A DNA stretch of 5,903 nucleotides from Methylomonas sp. (GTDB lineage: Bacteria > Pseudomonadota > Gammaproteobacteria > Methylococcales > Methylomonadaceae): NCBI GenBank assembly GCA_026989715.1, contig JALSIU010000040.1, forward strand, positions 1 through 5,903, in the 5' to 3' direction. This document shows, piece by piece, positions 1 through 5,903 of the stretch. Position numbers and translations under genes: made by a program. Position 1 is the first letter of the stretch. The number at the start of each line of letters is the position of its first letter. The notes beneath the pieces are model-generated. The model was given only the letters and a program-made list of their open reading frames with translations. It was not told the DNA's origin and made no database searches.

Positions 1-2073
1 GACCAAGCACTGCTTGCGGCACAGTCTGAGCAACCGAATTACTTATCTTGGCAGAAATTGCTGGCTGTTAAGGGGGCAAGTAATCGCAATACTTTGCGCA
101 GCATTGTCAGTGCGAGACCTATTGCGGATTTTAATAATCTGCAACCTGCCAAACATTCAATGGATTTTGCACGGGAAGCGGTTAAAGCCATTCAATTGCA
201 AGACCCACAAGTGCAGATTCGTATGACCGGCAAAATAGCCTTAGAAGAAGATGAAATGCGGGTGCTGGCTGAAGATACCGTGTATTCGGGTTTGTTCGCA
301 CTTTTTTTGGTAATTCTTGTCTTATTGCTTGGCCTGCGTTCAATTAAGCTTGTATTGTGTACCTTGATTGCTCTGGTGATGGGGCTGATTTTAACGGCGG
401 GCTTTGCAACCGTTGCCGTAGGGCACTTAAATGTGCTTTCGGTTGCTTTTGCGATACTTTATATTGGTCTTGGGGTCGATTTTGCCATTCATATTTGTTT
501 ATGCTTTCGTGAATGTTGGGAGCATCGTATGACTAGCGAGCAAGCAATACAAAAAAGTGTTCGTATTTTAGGCGCATCACTTTTTTTATGCGCTCTGACA
601 ACCTCAATTGGATTTTTTGCCTTTATTCCAACCGATTATGAAGGTGTTTCTGAATTGGGTTTGATTTCAGGGGGCGGCATGTTTGTGGGTTTAATCGTAT
701 CGCTAACCTTGTTGCCTGCCTTGCTTAAAGTGTTTGCCATTAAAAAATTACCGCATACGCAGGTTACGCAATTGCCGCGCTGGATAAGTACATTTCCATT
801 TCGGCATGCGCGAGCGATTCGCTACACCTCTTTTTTATTGGCGATTGCCGCAGGCTTTTCTCTAAATTATATCTATCTTGATTCCAATCCTGTTAATTTG
901 CGCGACCAAAGCAGTGAATCGGTGCAGGCATTTAAGGACTTATTACAGTCTAAAGACAGATCGCCTTTTGTTTTGATAGGTTTAACGGATTCTTTAGAAA
1001 ATGCCCAAACCTTGGCTGCAAATGTTAAACAGTTACCGGCAGTCAATAAAGCGATAACCTTAAGCAGTTTCGTTGCCAAAGACCAAGCTGATAAGTTGGA
1101 TATGATTGATGACTTAAGTATTATTTTAGGTGCTGATTTAGCGAATTTTAATCGACCACGGGAAAAAGCAAATACTCGGCAAGGTTTATTGGATTTGCAA
1201 GCGAGCATTACGGCAGCTTTGGCAAAGCCGTCCGGAAAGGTTGCTCCAGAGCTATTGCAGACATTACAGCAAGATATTAGTGCTTTTATCACTTTTGTGG
1301 ATGCGGCGGCAACGCCGGAGGCTAAGGCGGCGAGATACCAACAATTGGATGAAAATGTATTGGGTTTATTTCCACAGACGATGCAACGGTTGCATGCCGG
1401 ATTAAGTGCTTATGAATTTGGTTTAAGTGATATTCCGGCTTATGTTCGCAATAATTGGGTCAGTGCATCCGGTATTTATAAAGTGATTATTGACCCCAAA
1501 AAGGATTTGAATATTGCGGCAAATTTATCGGAGTTTGCCATGCAAGTACAAACGGTGGATGACTCAGTGACCGGCTTGCCGGTGTCAGATTTGGCCGCAG
1601 GTCAGGTGATTGCCAATGTTTTTATTCAGGCATTTACCACTGCTTTTATGGTTATTTTTATGGTTTTATTGCTGATTCTTAGAAGCTGGCGCAATACCTT
1701 TTTGGTGGTTTGGCCTTTATTGTTGGCTGGCTTATTGACGGCGGCAATGAATGTGGTATTGGGAAATCCCTTTAATTTTGCCAATATCATTGCACTCCCA
1801 TTATTGATGGGGATGGGGGTGGATAGTGGCATTCATATTATGCATCGTATTAATGCCGGCCTAGAGGCTAATGAGCATTTATTGCAAACCAGTACGGCGC
1901 GAGGGGTGTTTTTCAGCTCTTTAACAACATTACTGAGTTTTACCAGTTTGGCATTTACCAATCATCAGGGAATTGCCAGTATGGGCTTGTTATTGGCGGT
2001 GGGTATTTCATTTACACTGATTTGCACCTTAATTGTTTTGCCGGCCTTCAGTGTTAAGCGTGTTGTTCTATAG
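1..2073 (+). CDS. hpnN: HpnN-like hopanoid-associated RND/MMPL transporter, 5'-partial
   Basis: Inner-membrane RND-superfamily (MMPL) exporter. Characterised HpnN proteins move hopanoids from the inner to the outer membrane. The frame is open from base 1, so the in-frame TTG at 58 is not a real start. About 690 residues are visible; the family usually has about 850-900, so TM1 and part of the first periplasmic loop are missing. In window residue numbers, periplasmic sequence runs to ~95. A five-helix bundle at ~96-250 carries GLGVDFAIH, with its Asp at bases 478-480. Another helix at ~274-293 is followed by DSNPVNLRDQSSESV, a typical MMPL post-helix motif. The second periplasmic domain is largely helical. 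The final five-helix bundle carries MGMGVDSGIH, with its Asp at 1822-1824. These duplicated Gly/Asp motifs are the RND hallmark. The MMPL class is near certain; the HpnN subtype is by remembered similarity (for example LSWQKLL and MTGKIALEEDE). No hopanoid synthesis gene is in view. Stop TAG at 2071-2073. Confidence 0.82.
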   Translation, partial: DQALLAAQSEQPNYLSWQKLLAVKGASNRNTLRSIVSARPIADFNNLQPAKHSMDFAREAVKAIQLQDPQVQIRMTGKIALEEDEMRVLAEDTVYSGLFALFLVILVLLLGLRSIKLVLCTLIALVMGLILTAGFATVAVGHLNVLSVAFAILYIGLGVDFAIHICLCFRECWEHRMTSEQAIQKSVRILGASLFLCALTTSIGFFAFIPTDYEGVSELGLISGGGMFVGLIVSLTLLPALLKVFAIKKLPHTQVTQLPRWISTFPFRHARAIRYTSFLLAIAAGFSLNYIYLDSNPVNLRDQSSESVQAFKDLLQSKDRSPFVLIGLTDSLENAQTLAANVKQLPAVNKAITLSSFVAKDQADKLDMIDDLSIILGADLANFNRPREKANTRQGLLDLQASITAALAKPSGKVAPELLQTLQQDISAFITFVDAAATPEAKAARYQQLDENVLGLFPQTMQRLHAGLSAYEFGLSDIPAYVRNNWVSASGIYKVIIDPKKDLNIAANLSEFAMQVQTVDDSVTGLPVSDLAAGQVIANVFIQAFTTAFMVIFMVLLLILRSWRNTFLVVWPLLLAGLLTAAMNVVLGNPFNFANIIALPLLMGMGVDSGIHIMHRINAGLEANEHLLQTSTARGVFFSSLTTLLSFTSLAFTNHQGIASMGLLLAVGISFTLICTLIVLPAFSVKRVVL

Positions 2074-2129
2074 TGGTCTTTTGGCTAATTGTTTAAATAA
2101 AAAGTTGTCTTAATCTTAAGTTTACCTTT

Positions 2130-2142
2130 GGGGATTATTTTG
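2130..2142 (+). promoter_or_regulatory. Ribosome binding site and TTG start of the glycosyltransferase
   Basis: A GGGGA element at 2130-2134 lies five bases before TTG 2140-2142, which opens the typical GT-B first strand (KIVFVAD). The in-frame TTG at 2128 would add four residues but overlaps this element and has no purine-rich site of its own: the bases before it read TTTACC. No in-frame ATG exists near the conserved N-terminus, so a TTG start seems real. Start 2140 is preferred. Confidence 0.6.
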
Positions 2143-3270
2143 AAAATCGTTTTTGTTGCAGATAATGTAGATGGAGAAAAATCAGGCGGTGTGGTTTCAA
2201 CCAGGCGATTTATTGATTATTTTAAAGAAACGGATGCGCTTACTGTCGTGAGTACGGGCGAGCCGGAGGCTAATAAAATTGTTTTTCCTGCCTTTTATCT
2301 TCCCTTTGCTAAAAAGCAAATGCAGGCCATGGATTTTCTGTTTGCCTGGCCAAATAAAAAAGTTCTGCGAGAAGTTATTCGAGAGGCAGATTTAGTTCAT
2401 ATTCAATTCCCTTTTTTTTTAGGCTATCAGGCTTTAAAAATTGCACAAGAATTCAATAAGCCCATTGTATTTGGTTTTCATGTGCAACCGGAAAACTTGA
2501 TGTGGAATATCGGATTGGATTTTGATTGGCTAAATGCCTTTTTGTATCGGTTTTTTATTCGTACATTTTACAATAAAGCTGACTTGGTGATTGCGCCGAG
2601 TGCATTTGGTAAAACTATGTTGGAAAAATTTGCGATTCAAACACCGGTTGCCGTTGTCTCGAATGGCCTACCTGAACAGTTTAAGCCGCGGCCGTGTGTT
2701 AGAGAGCCGGAATTTGAAGGTAAATTTCTTATTTTGATGGTGGGGCGTTTGGCCAAGGAAAAACGTCATGATTTAGTGATGCGGGCGATTAAACAATCAA
2801 AATTTAAAGATAAAATTCAGCTTGTCGTGACCGGCCAAGGGGCATTACGTGCTGAGTTGATTGATTTGGGCAATACTTTGCCTAACCCCGCTTTTTTTGA
2901 ATATGTGAGTCAGGAAAAGTTGATTTCATTATTTAATACGGCTGATTTATTTATTCATGCCTCTGAAATAGAATTGGAAGGGATGGCGGTTTTAGAGGCT
3001 ATCGGGTGCGGCTTACCGGCTCTGATTAGTGATGCTGAGCATAGTGCTTCAGCGCAATTTGCCCTCAATGATGATTTTTTGTTTACGGCAGGGGATGTGG
3101 ATAGTTTAACGCAGAAACTGGATTACTGGATTGCACATGAGGCAGAATTAAAAGCGGCCAAAGCACAATATTTAGCCAAGGCGCAGGCCTATGGTTTTAA
3201 AGCTTGCGTGCAGCAGGCAAAAGCTCTTTATACTGACGTGGTGCAAAATAAAAAGACGGATAAGGTTTGA
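2140..3270 (+). CDS. Family 4 (group 1) glycosyltransferase, GT-B fold
   Basis: Probable cytoplasmic or membrane-associated retaining glycosyltransferase that moves a sugar from a nucleotide-sugar donor to an unknown acceptor. With the TTG 2140 start it has 376 residues, normal for GT4. The N-terminal Rossmann domain starts KIVFVADNV and has a Gly-rich loop, SGGVVSTRR, at ~15-23, where GT4 enzymes bind the donor. A GFHVQPENL segment at ~113-121 probably lines the acceptor side. The linker has IAPSAFGK at ~151-158. The C-terminal domain has VGRLAKEK (~201-208), whose Arg and Lys are the usual phosphate-binding residues, and an intact EX7E motif (Glu278 and Glu286), followed by AIGCGLPALIS. There is no signal peptide or membrane helix. 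The gene lies 66 bases after the transporter and 66 before the next gene, all codirectional. The acceptor cannot be read from sequence; a lipid or surface glycan is plausible from the neighbour only. Confidence 0.88.
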   Translation: MKIVFVADNVDGEKSGGVVSTRRFIDYFKETDALTVVSTGEPEANKIVFPAFYLPFAKKQMQAMDFLFAWPNKKVLREVIREADLVHIQFPFFLGYQALKIAQEFNKPIVFGFHVQPENLMWNIGLDFDWLNAFLYRFFIRTFYNKADLVIAPSAFGKTMLEKFAIQTPVAVVSNGLPEQFKPRPCVREPEFEGKFLILMVGRLAKEKRHDLVMRAIKQSKFKDKIQLVVTGQGALRAELIDLGNTLPNPAFFEYVSQEKLISLFNTADLFIHASEIELEGMAVLEAIGCGLPALISDAEHSASAQFALNDDFLFTAGDVDSLTQKLDYWIAHEAELKAAKAQYLAKAQAYGFKACVQQAKALYTDVVQNKKTDKV

Positions 3271-3308
3271 TTACAGCGGTAAATTTTTTATTAAAGTGCT
3301 AATATTTA

Positions 3309-3328
3309 TGCAATTTTAATAAATTGCA
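3309..3328. repeat. Perfect 8-bp inverted repeat just upstream of the coiled-coil membrane protein gene
   Basis: TGCAATTT at 3309-3316 and AAATTGCA at 3321-3328 are exact reverse complements separated by TAAT. The repeat ends eight bases before ATG 3337, so it covers or borders the ribosome-binding region. It could be a repressor operator or a weak mRNA hairpin that limits translation. Only two of the eight pairs are G-C, so an RNA stem would be weak, and no T-run follows, so it is unlikely to be a terminator. In AT-rich DNA such a repeat can arise by chance. Confidence 0.45.
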
Positions 3329-3336
3329 CATGGGCT

Positions 3337-3990
3337 ATGTCTAAATTCTTACCAGCCATTGTTTTTTTGCAGCTTGTTACCGGCGGGCTGGTCTTAATGG
3401 CACTTAATTGGTCGGCAGATTTGCAATTACTGATTGTTATTATTGTCATTGCTATTATGAGTGCTGTACTGACTGCTTTTTGGTTATCTGCCATTGCGCG
3501 TAATATTTATATTGATGAGCAGACGCAGTTATTAGAGCGGCATGCGCAAGATAGAGAGAATATACGCCAGCAGGCAGAACACGAAAAGGCGCATGTTTTG
3601 CAGGAAAAATCGCAGTTACAAGATCAACATGCGCGGGAGCGGGAGCGCATTTTACTGGCGGCTGAGCGCGAGAAAGCGAATATCATTGCGGACAGTTATC
3701 GTAAAATTGCGGCAGAGAGTCGTAAAACACATGCCAAAGCTAATTTTAAAGTCGGTATGGCGTTTACTATGGCCGTTGGCGCGGGCGGGGTGATGATATT
3801 CAGCCAGTTGGTGACGGTAGGCATGATGGTCATGGTGGCGGCCGGTAGTGGTTTGAGTGGCTATATATTACGTGCTAGGCAGGATAGTGCATCACGTCGG
3901 CAACAATTGGTACAGAATGCGGCTCATAAAATAAGTTCCCCGGCTGATGTTGTCGCGGAACAAAAGCGTTTATCGCGTGATGACCGATAG
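3337..3990 (+). CDS. Uncharacterised small membrane protein: two helices, coiled coil, two helices
   Basis: I do not recognise this 217-residue protein. Two hydrophobic helices lie at ~4-24 and ~29-53. A long charged stretch at ~58-132, rich in Glu, Gln, Arg and Ala, reads as a coiled coil with segments such as AEHEKAHVLQEK and HARERERILLAAEREK. Two more hydrophobic, Gly/Met-rich helices lie at ~139-157 and ~160-178, followed by a basic, polar tail. Two helical hairpins would put the coiled coil and both ends on the same side; Arg/Lys flanking suggests the cytoplasm. There is no cleavable signal peptide and no enzymatic motif. The start is ATG 3337, which gives a sensible Ser-Lys start before the first helix, although no clear Shine-Dalgarno sequence precedes it. 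It is the third gene of a codirectional run after the transporter and glycosyltransferase; co-transcription is possible but unproven. A scaffold, stress or membrane-organising role is only a guess. The coding call is firm, the function unknown. Confidence 0.8.
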   Translation: MSKFLPAIVFLQLVTGGLVLMALNWSADLQLLIVIIVIAIMSAVLTAFWLSAIARNIYIDEQTQLLERHAQDRENIRQQAEHEKAHVLQEKSQLQDQHARERERILLAAEREKANIIADSYRKIAAESRKTHAKANFKVGMAFTMAVGAGGVMIFSQLVTVGMMVMVAAGSGLSGYILRARQDSASRRQQLVQNAAHKISSPADVVAEQKRLSRDDR

Positions 3991-4004
3991 CCCCTAAGCC
4001 TATA

Positions 4005-4023
4005 TACCCTCAGCCTGAGGGTA
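4005..4023. terminator. Hairpin between convergent genes, possible bidirectional terminator
   Basis: TACCCTCA at 4005-4012 and TGAGGGTA at 4016-4023 form a perfect 8-bp stem with a three-base GCC loop. It lies 15 bases after the stop of the plus-strand membrane protein gene and 24 bases beyond the tupA stop on the other strand, where a shared terminator is expected. Against this, neither strand has a proper T-run after the stem: the plus side reads ATATAAAACTT and the minus side TATAGGCTT. Termination may be weak, or the stem may instead protect mRNA ends. Confidence 0.5.
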
Positions 4024-4046
4024 ATATAAAACTTAACGCTTGGTTG

Positions 4047-4847
4047 TTATTTTTGCGCGTCCGGATAAAAGAGCGTCTCTCCCTGTTTTTTATAAGCACC
4101 AATCAGTGCTTGCGCCTCTACTCCGGTGACATAATCAATATATTTTTTTGCGGCTTTATAATTCACATGCTGATGTTTAGCGGGGTTGACTGCCATAATA
4201 TGATACGGGTTAAATAAAGCAGGGTCGCCTGCATTCAGAATGGCTAAATCAATTTTATCTTTAAAGGCAATATAAGTGCCACGGTCAGTCAATGTATAGG
4301 CTTGCTTTTCATTGGCCATTTTGATGACGGCACCCATGCCTTGGCCTACAGAGAGGTAGTTTGTTCCTGTTGGGGCAATGTGTGCGGCTTGCCACAAACT
4401 TATTTCTTTTTTATGTGTGCCGGAGTCGTCGCCACGAGAGATAAAGAGTGCTTGCTGTTGTGCGATTTGTTGTAATGCGCTCACAATGGGCTGGGTTGTT
4501 GTGACTTTTGCAGGATTGGCAACAGGGCCTATCAGTACAAAATCATTGTGCATGACTGATTTTCTATCAATGCCATAACCTTTGCGCACAAATTCAAGCT
4601 CTGCTTTGGGAGCATGTACAAAAACGATATCAACATCACCATTTTCGCCAAGGCGTAAGGCCTTGCCGGTGCCAACGGCAATCACATCGAGGCGAATATC
4701 GTAAACTTTTTCGAATAAGGGGTTGAGCACTCTTAGCAAACCTGAATTTTCAGTGCTGGTGGTGGTGGACATGCGTAAAATGTCGGTTGCATAAGTGGTG
4801 CTAATGCTGAAGCAATACAGTAAAGTAAGAAAGATAATTTTTTGCAT
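4047..4847 (-). CDS. tupA: TupA, periplasmic tungstate-binding protein of an ABC importer
   Basis: Substrate-binding protein that captures tungstate in the periplasm and passes it to the TupB permease and TupC ATPase; tungsten then serves tungstopterin enzymes such as some formate dehydrogenases. The 266 residues fit the family. A signal peptide at 1-20 has a Lys, a hydrophobic core and likely cleavage after TYA; Cys12 lacks a lipobox, so the protein is probably soluble. Family motifs are intact: STTTSTENSG (27-36, anion-binding loop), GTGKALRLGENGDVD (59-73), NDFVLIGP (101-108), SRGDDSGTH (137-145, whose Arg is a known anion ligand), GQGMG (168-172), TLTDRGTY (185-192) and NPYHI (213-217). 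The TTTS and SRGDDSGTH loops separate it from molybdate-binding ModA. It follows the porin gene by 9 bases, so the two are probably co-transcribed. No clear Shine-Dalgarno precedes ATG 4845-4847 (A-rich TTAAAAAAATACT), which suggests translational coupling. Neither tupB nor tupC follows it; the next gene is convergent. Confidence 0.93.
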   Translation of the reverse strand: MQKIIFLTLLYCFSISTTYATDILRMSTTTSTENSGLLRVLNPLFEKVYDIRLDVIAVGTGKALRLGENGDVDIVFVHAPKAELEFVRKGYGIDRKSVMHNDFVLIGPVANPAKVTTTQPIVSALQQIAQQQALFISRGDDSGTHKKEISLWQAAHIAPTGTNYLSVGQGMGAVIKMANEKQAYTLTDRGTYIAFKDKIDLAILNAGDPALFNPYHIMAVNPAKHQHVNYKAAKKYIDYVTGVEAQALIGAYKKQGETLFYPDAQK

Positions 4848-4856
4848 AGTATTTTT
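4848..4856 (-). other. 9-base porin-tupA junction
   Basis: Read on the minus strand, the porin stop TAA is followed by AAAATACT and then the tupA ATG within nine bases. There is no room for a promoter or terminator and no recognisable Shine-Dalgarno sequence in or just before the gap, so tupA is probably transcribed with the porin and may depend on ribosomes finishing the porin for initiation. Confidence 0.65.
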
Positions 4857-5903
4857 TTAAATGAACAGAGTGGTTTGGAAGTAGAAGTAGTCGGAGTCAT
4901 TTTTATTCGCTGGAGAGCCTGGTGCATTTTTAGCAAATGCCCCTTTAAATAGGTGCGCCCATCCTGTTTCTAGTGTGACCATTTTAGGAATGAGTTTCCA
5001 GCGTAACCGCAATTCCATTTGTTGGCCGATATAACTGCCGCTGCGTCCTGTTTTATCGCGTAAGCCACTGCCTACCCATGTATCTGTATTGCTTGCCAAC
5101 CAATAAGCGCGGTGTGCAATAAAACCCGTTAAGTTTGTATTTGGCTTGAATTTAAGTCGAATTCCTGGTGTGTTGATATTGGCACGCGCGAAAGCTCCCC
5201 AAATACCCGTTGGTCCAAATTCAAAACGGCGAGCACCATATAATGTTTCATAGCGATCATTTTTATTGTCATTAGGGTTTTTGTCGCCACTGGCATAGTC
5301 ATATTGTAAAATTAGTTGCGGTTTCCATGGAAAGTCAAAGCTGTATCCAAGTGCCATATGCCCGAAATAGGAGAAATGCTTGAGGCGGGTTTGATCTGAT
5401 ACTGCCGTTGTTGCATGTGATGTGCCGCTTTGCAACGCCGCTTCTATTTCAAAATCAAACTGGTTGGTTTTTGCCGTTTTTATCCAGCGAAAGCCAGGGG
5501 TAAATAGTTTGCGATTTTTGGTCTTTGTATTTTTTGTATCATCTTCATTTAGGTAATACAGGTATAACTCTCCTTGACTATTTAAAGGAAGGTGGTTGAT
5601 GCTAAAAAAACTACCGGCAAAAATGCGTGCAAAACTTTCTTGGTCAAATGCCGTTCGCCCTGTCTGTAAGGAGGCTTTGTCGTTTGGTAAGCGTGATACG
5701 GGTAACACAACAAAGTTGCGCCAGTGCCACGTGTTGGTTTGGCTGATAACGGTATCAATTCCGGTAAAGGTATTCAGTGTATTACGAAAGCGGTTGCGTG
5801 CAACTAAACGGCGACTGCCGACATCCATCGTTTGACGGCCTGCTTTAATACTAAAACTCAAGCCGCTGTTAAAAATATCATGGCTTTGCCATGCTAGATA
5901 GGC
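4857..5903 (-). CDS. Alginate-export-family outer-membrane porin, 5'-partial
   Basis: Outer-membrane beta-barrel channel of the alginate-export (AlgE-like) family; the name comes from AlgE, and most members have no known substrate. The frame is open to the window edge (AYLAWQSHDIFNSG precedes the TTG at 5859-5861), so 348 residues are visible, and the signal peptide and first strands, perhaps 60-100 residues, are missing. Counting from the window edge, family features are AGRQ...GSRRLVARNRFRN (~21-41), a QYDYASGDKNPND segment (~200-212), YGARRFEFGPTGIWG (~222-236), HRAYWLAS (~264-271) and alternating strands ending YFYFQTTLFI. A terminal aromatic-aliphatic pair is slightly unlike the usual final Phe of barrel proteins. 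Its stop lies 9 bases before tupA on the same strand, so they probably form one operon. That context suggests entry of tungstate or a related solute rather than alginate export; no alginate genes are in view. Confidence 0.85.
   Translation of the reverse strand, partial: AYLAWQSHDIFNSGLSFSIKAGRQTMDVGSRRLVARNRFRNTLNTFTGIDTVISQTNTWHWRNFVVLPVSRLPNDKASLQTGRTAFDQESFARIFAGSFFSINHLPLNSQGELYLYYLNEDDTKNTKTKNRKLFTPGFRWIKTAKTNQFDFEIEAALQSGTSHATTAVSDQTRLKHFSYFGHMALGYSFDFPWKPQLILQYDYASGDKNPNDNKNDRYETLYGARRFEFGPTGIWGAFARANINTPGIRLKFKPNTNLTGFIAHRAYWLASNTDTWVGSGLRDKTGRSGSYIGQQMELRLRWKLIPKMVTLETGWAHLFKGAFAKNAPGSPANKNDSDYFYFQTTLFI

Noticed and set aside
58..60. TTG as the start of the RND transporter
   Set aside because: The frame stays open back to base 1 with family-like residues (LSWQKLL), and the visible protein is ~180 residues short at the N-terminus. 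The gene simply begins outside the window.
873..1292. 139-codon open frame on the minus strand inside the transporter gene
   Set aside because: It is fully antisense to a well-supported coding region, and its translation has no recognisable domain.
2074..2139. Promoter or terminator between the transporter and the glycosyltransferase
   Set aside because: No -35/-10 pair with acceptable spacing. The only inverted repeat (CTTAA-TC-TTAAG) has a two-base loop and weak pairs.
3271..3308. Promoter for the coiled-coil protein using TAATAT at 3300-3305 as -10
   Set aside because: No recognisable -35 element at 16-18 bases upstream; AT-rich DNA gives such -10-like strings easily.
3308..3319. Mini-ORF ATG CAA TTT TAA upstream of the membrane protein gene, as a leader peptide
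   Set aside because: It has only three codons, no ribosome binding site, and arises from the palindrome itself.
3542..3793. 83-codon open frame in the +1 frame inside the coiled-coil gene
   Set aside because: Arg/Lys-rich shadow of the repetitive coiled-coil coding sequence; it has no family features.
4047..4847. ModA (molybdate) or PstS (phosphate) identity for the binding protein
   Set aside because: The TTTSTENSG, SRGDDSGTH and TLTDRGTY motifs are the TupA pattern, not those of ModA or PstS.
5596..5835. 79-codon open frame on the plus strand antisense to the porin
   Set aside because: It is opposite conserved porin motifs and has a random-looking basic translation.

Overview
The window is a compact, moderately AT-rich stretch of bacterial chromosome from a Gram-negative organism. 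An RND/MMPL transporter of the hopanoid-associated HpnN type, a periplasmic tungstate-binding protein and an outer-membrane alginate-export-type porin point to a proteobacterium. A hopanoid-making gammaproteobacterium, for example a methanotroph or sulfur oxidiser, is my best guess, but this rests on gene content alone and no taxonomic marker is present.

Layout. Three genes run on the plus strand: (1) the C-terminal ~690 residues of an HpnN-like RND exporter, whose 5' end lies outside the window (1-2073); (2) a family 4, GT-B-fold glycosyltransferase, probably starting at TTG 2140 (2140-3270); (3) a small four-helix membrane protein with a long central coiled coil that I do not recognise (3337-3990). 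Two genes on the minus strand run towards them: an alginate-export-family porin, 5' end outside the window (4857-5903), followed after only 9 bases by tupA, the tungstate-binding protein (4047-4847). The two gene blocks converge on a 56-base gap at 3991-4046 containing an 8-bp hairpin. Another perfect 8-bp inverted repeat sits just upstream of the small membrane protein gene. No intergenic gap exceeds 66 bases, and I saw no RNA genes, insertion sequences, CRISPR arrays or origins.

How the genes may work together. The plus-strand genes could form an envelope or lipid module: HpnN moves hopanoids to the outer membrane in species where it has been studied, and the glycosyltransferase could act on a lipid or surface glycan. 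That link is inferred from adjacency only. The minus-strand pair looks like an operon joining an outer-membrane channel to a periplasmic oxyanion-binding protein, which suggests that the porin admits tungstate or another substrate linked to it. The ABC permease and ATPase (TupB, TupC) that TupA needs are not downstream of tupA, so they must lie upstream of the porin or elsewhere. The porin-tupA pairing and the unidentified coiled-coil membrane protein are the most interesting items. I see no clear evidence of a wholly new system.
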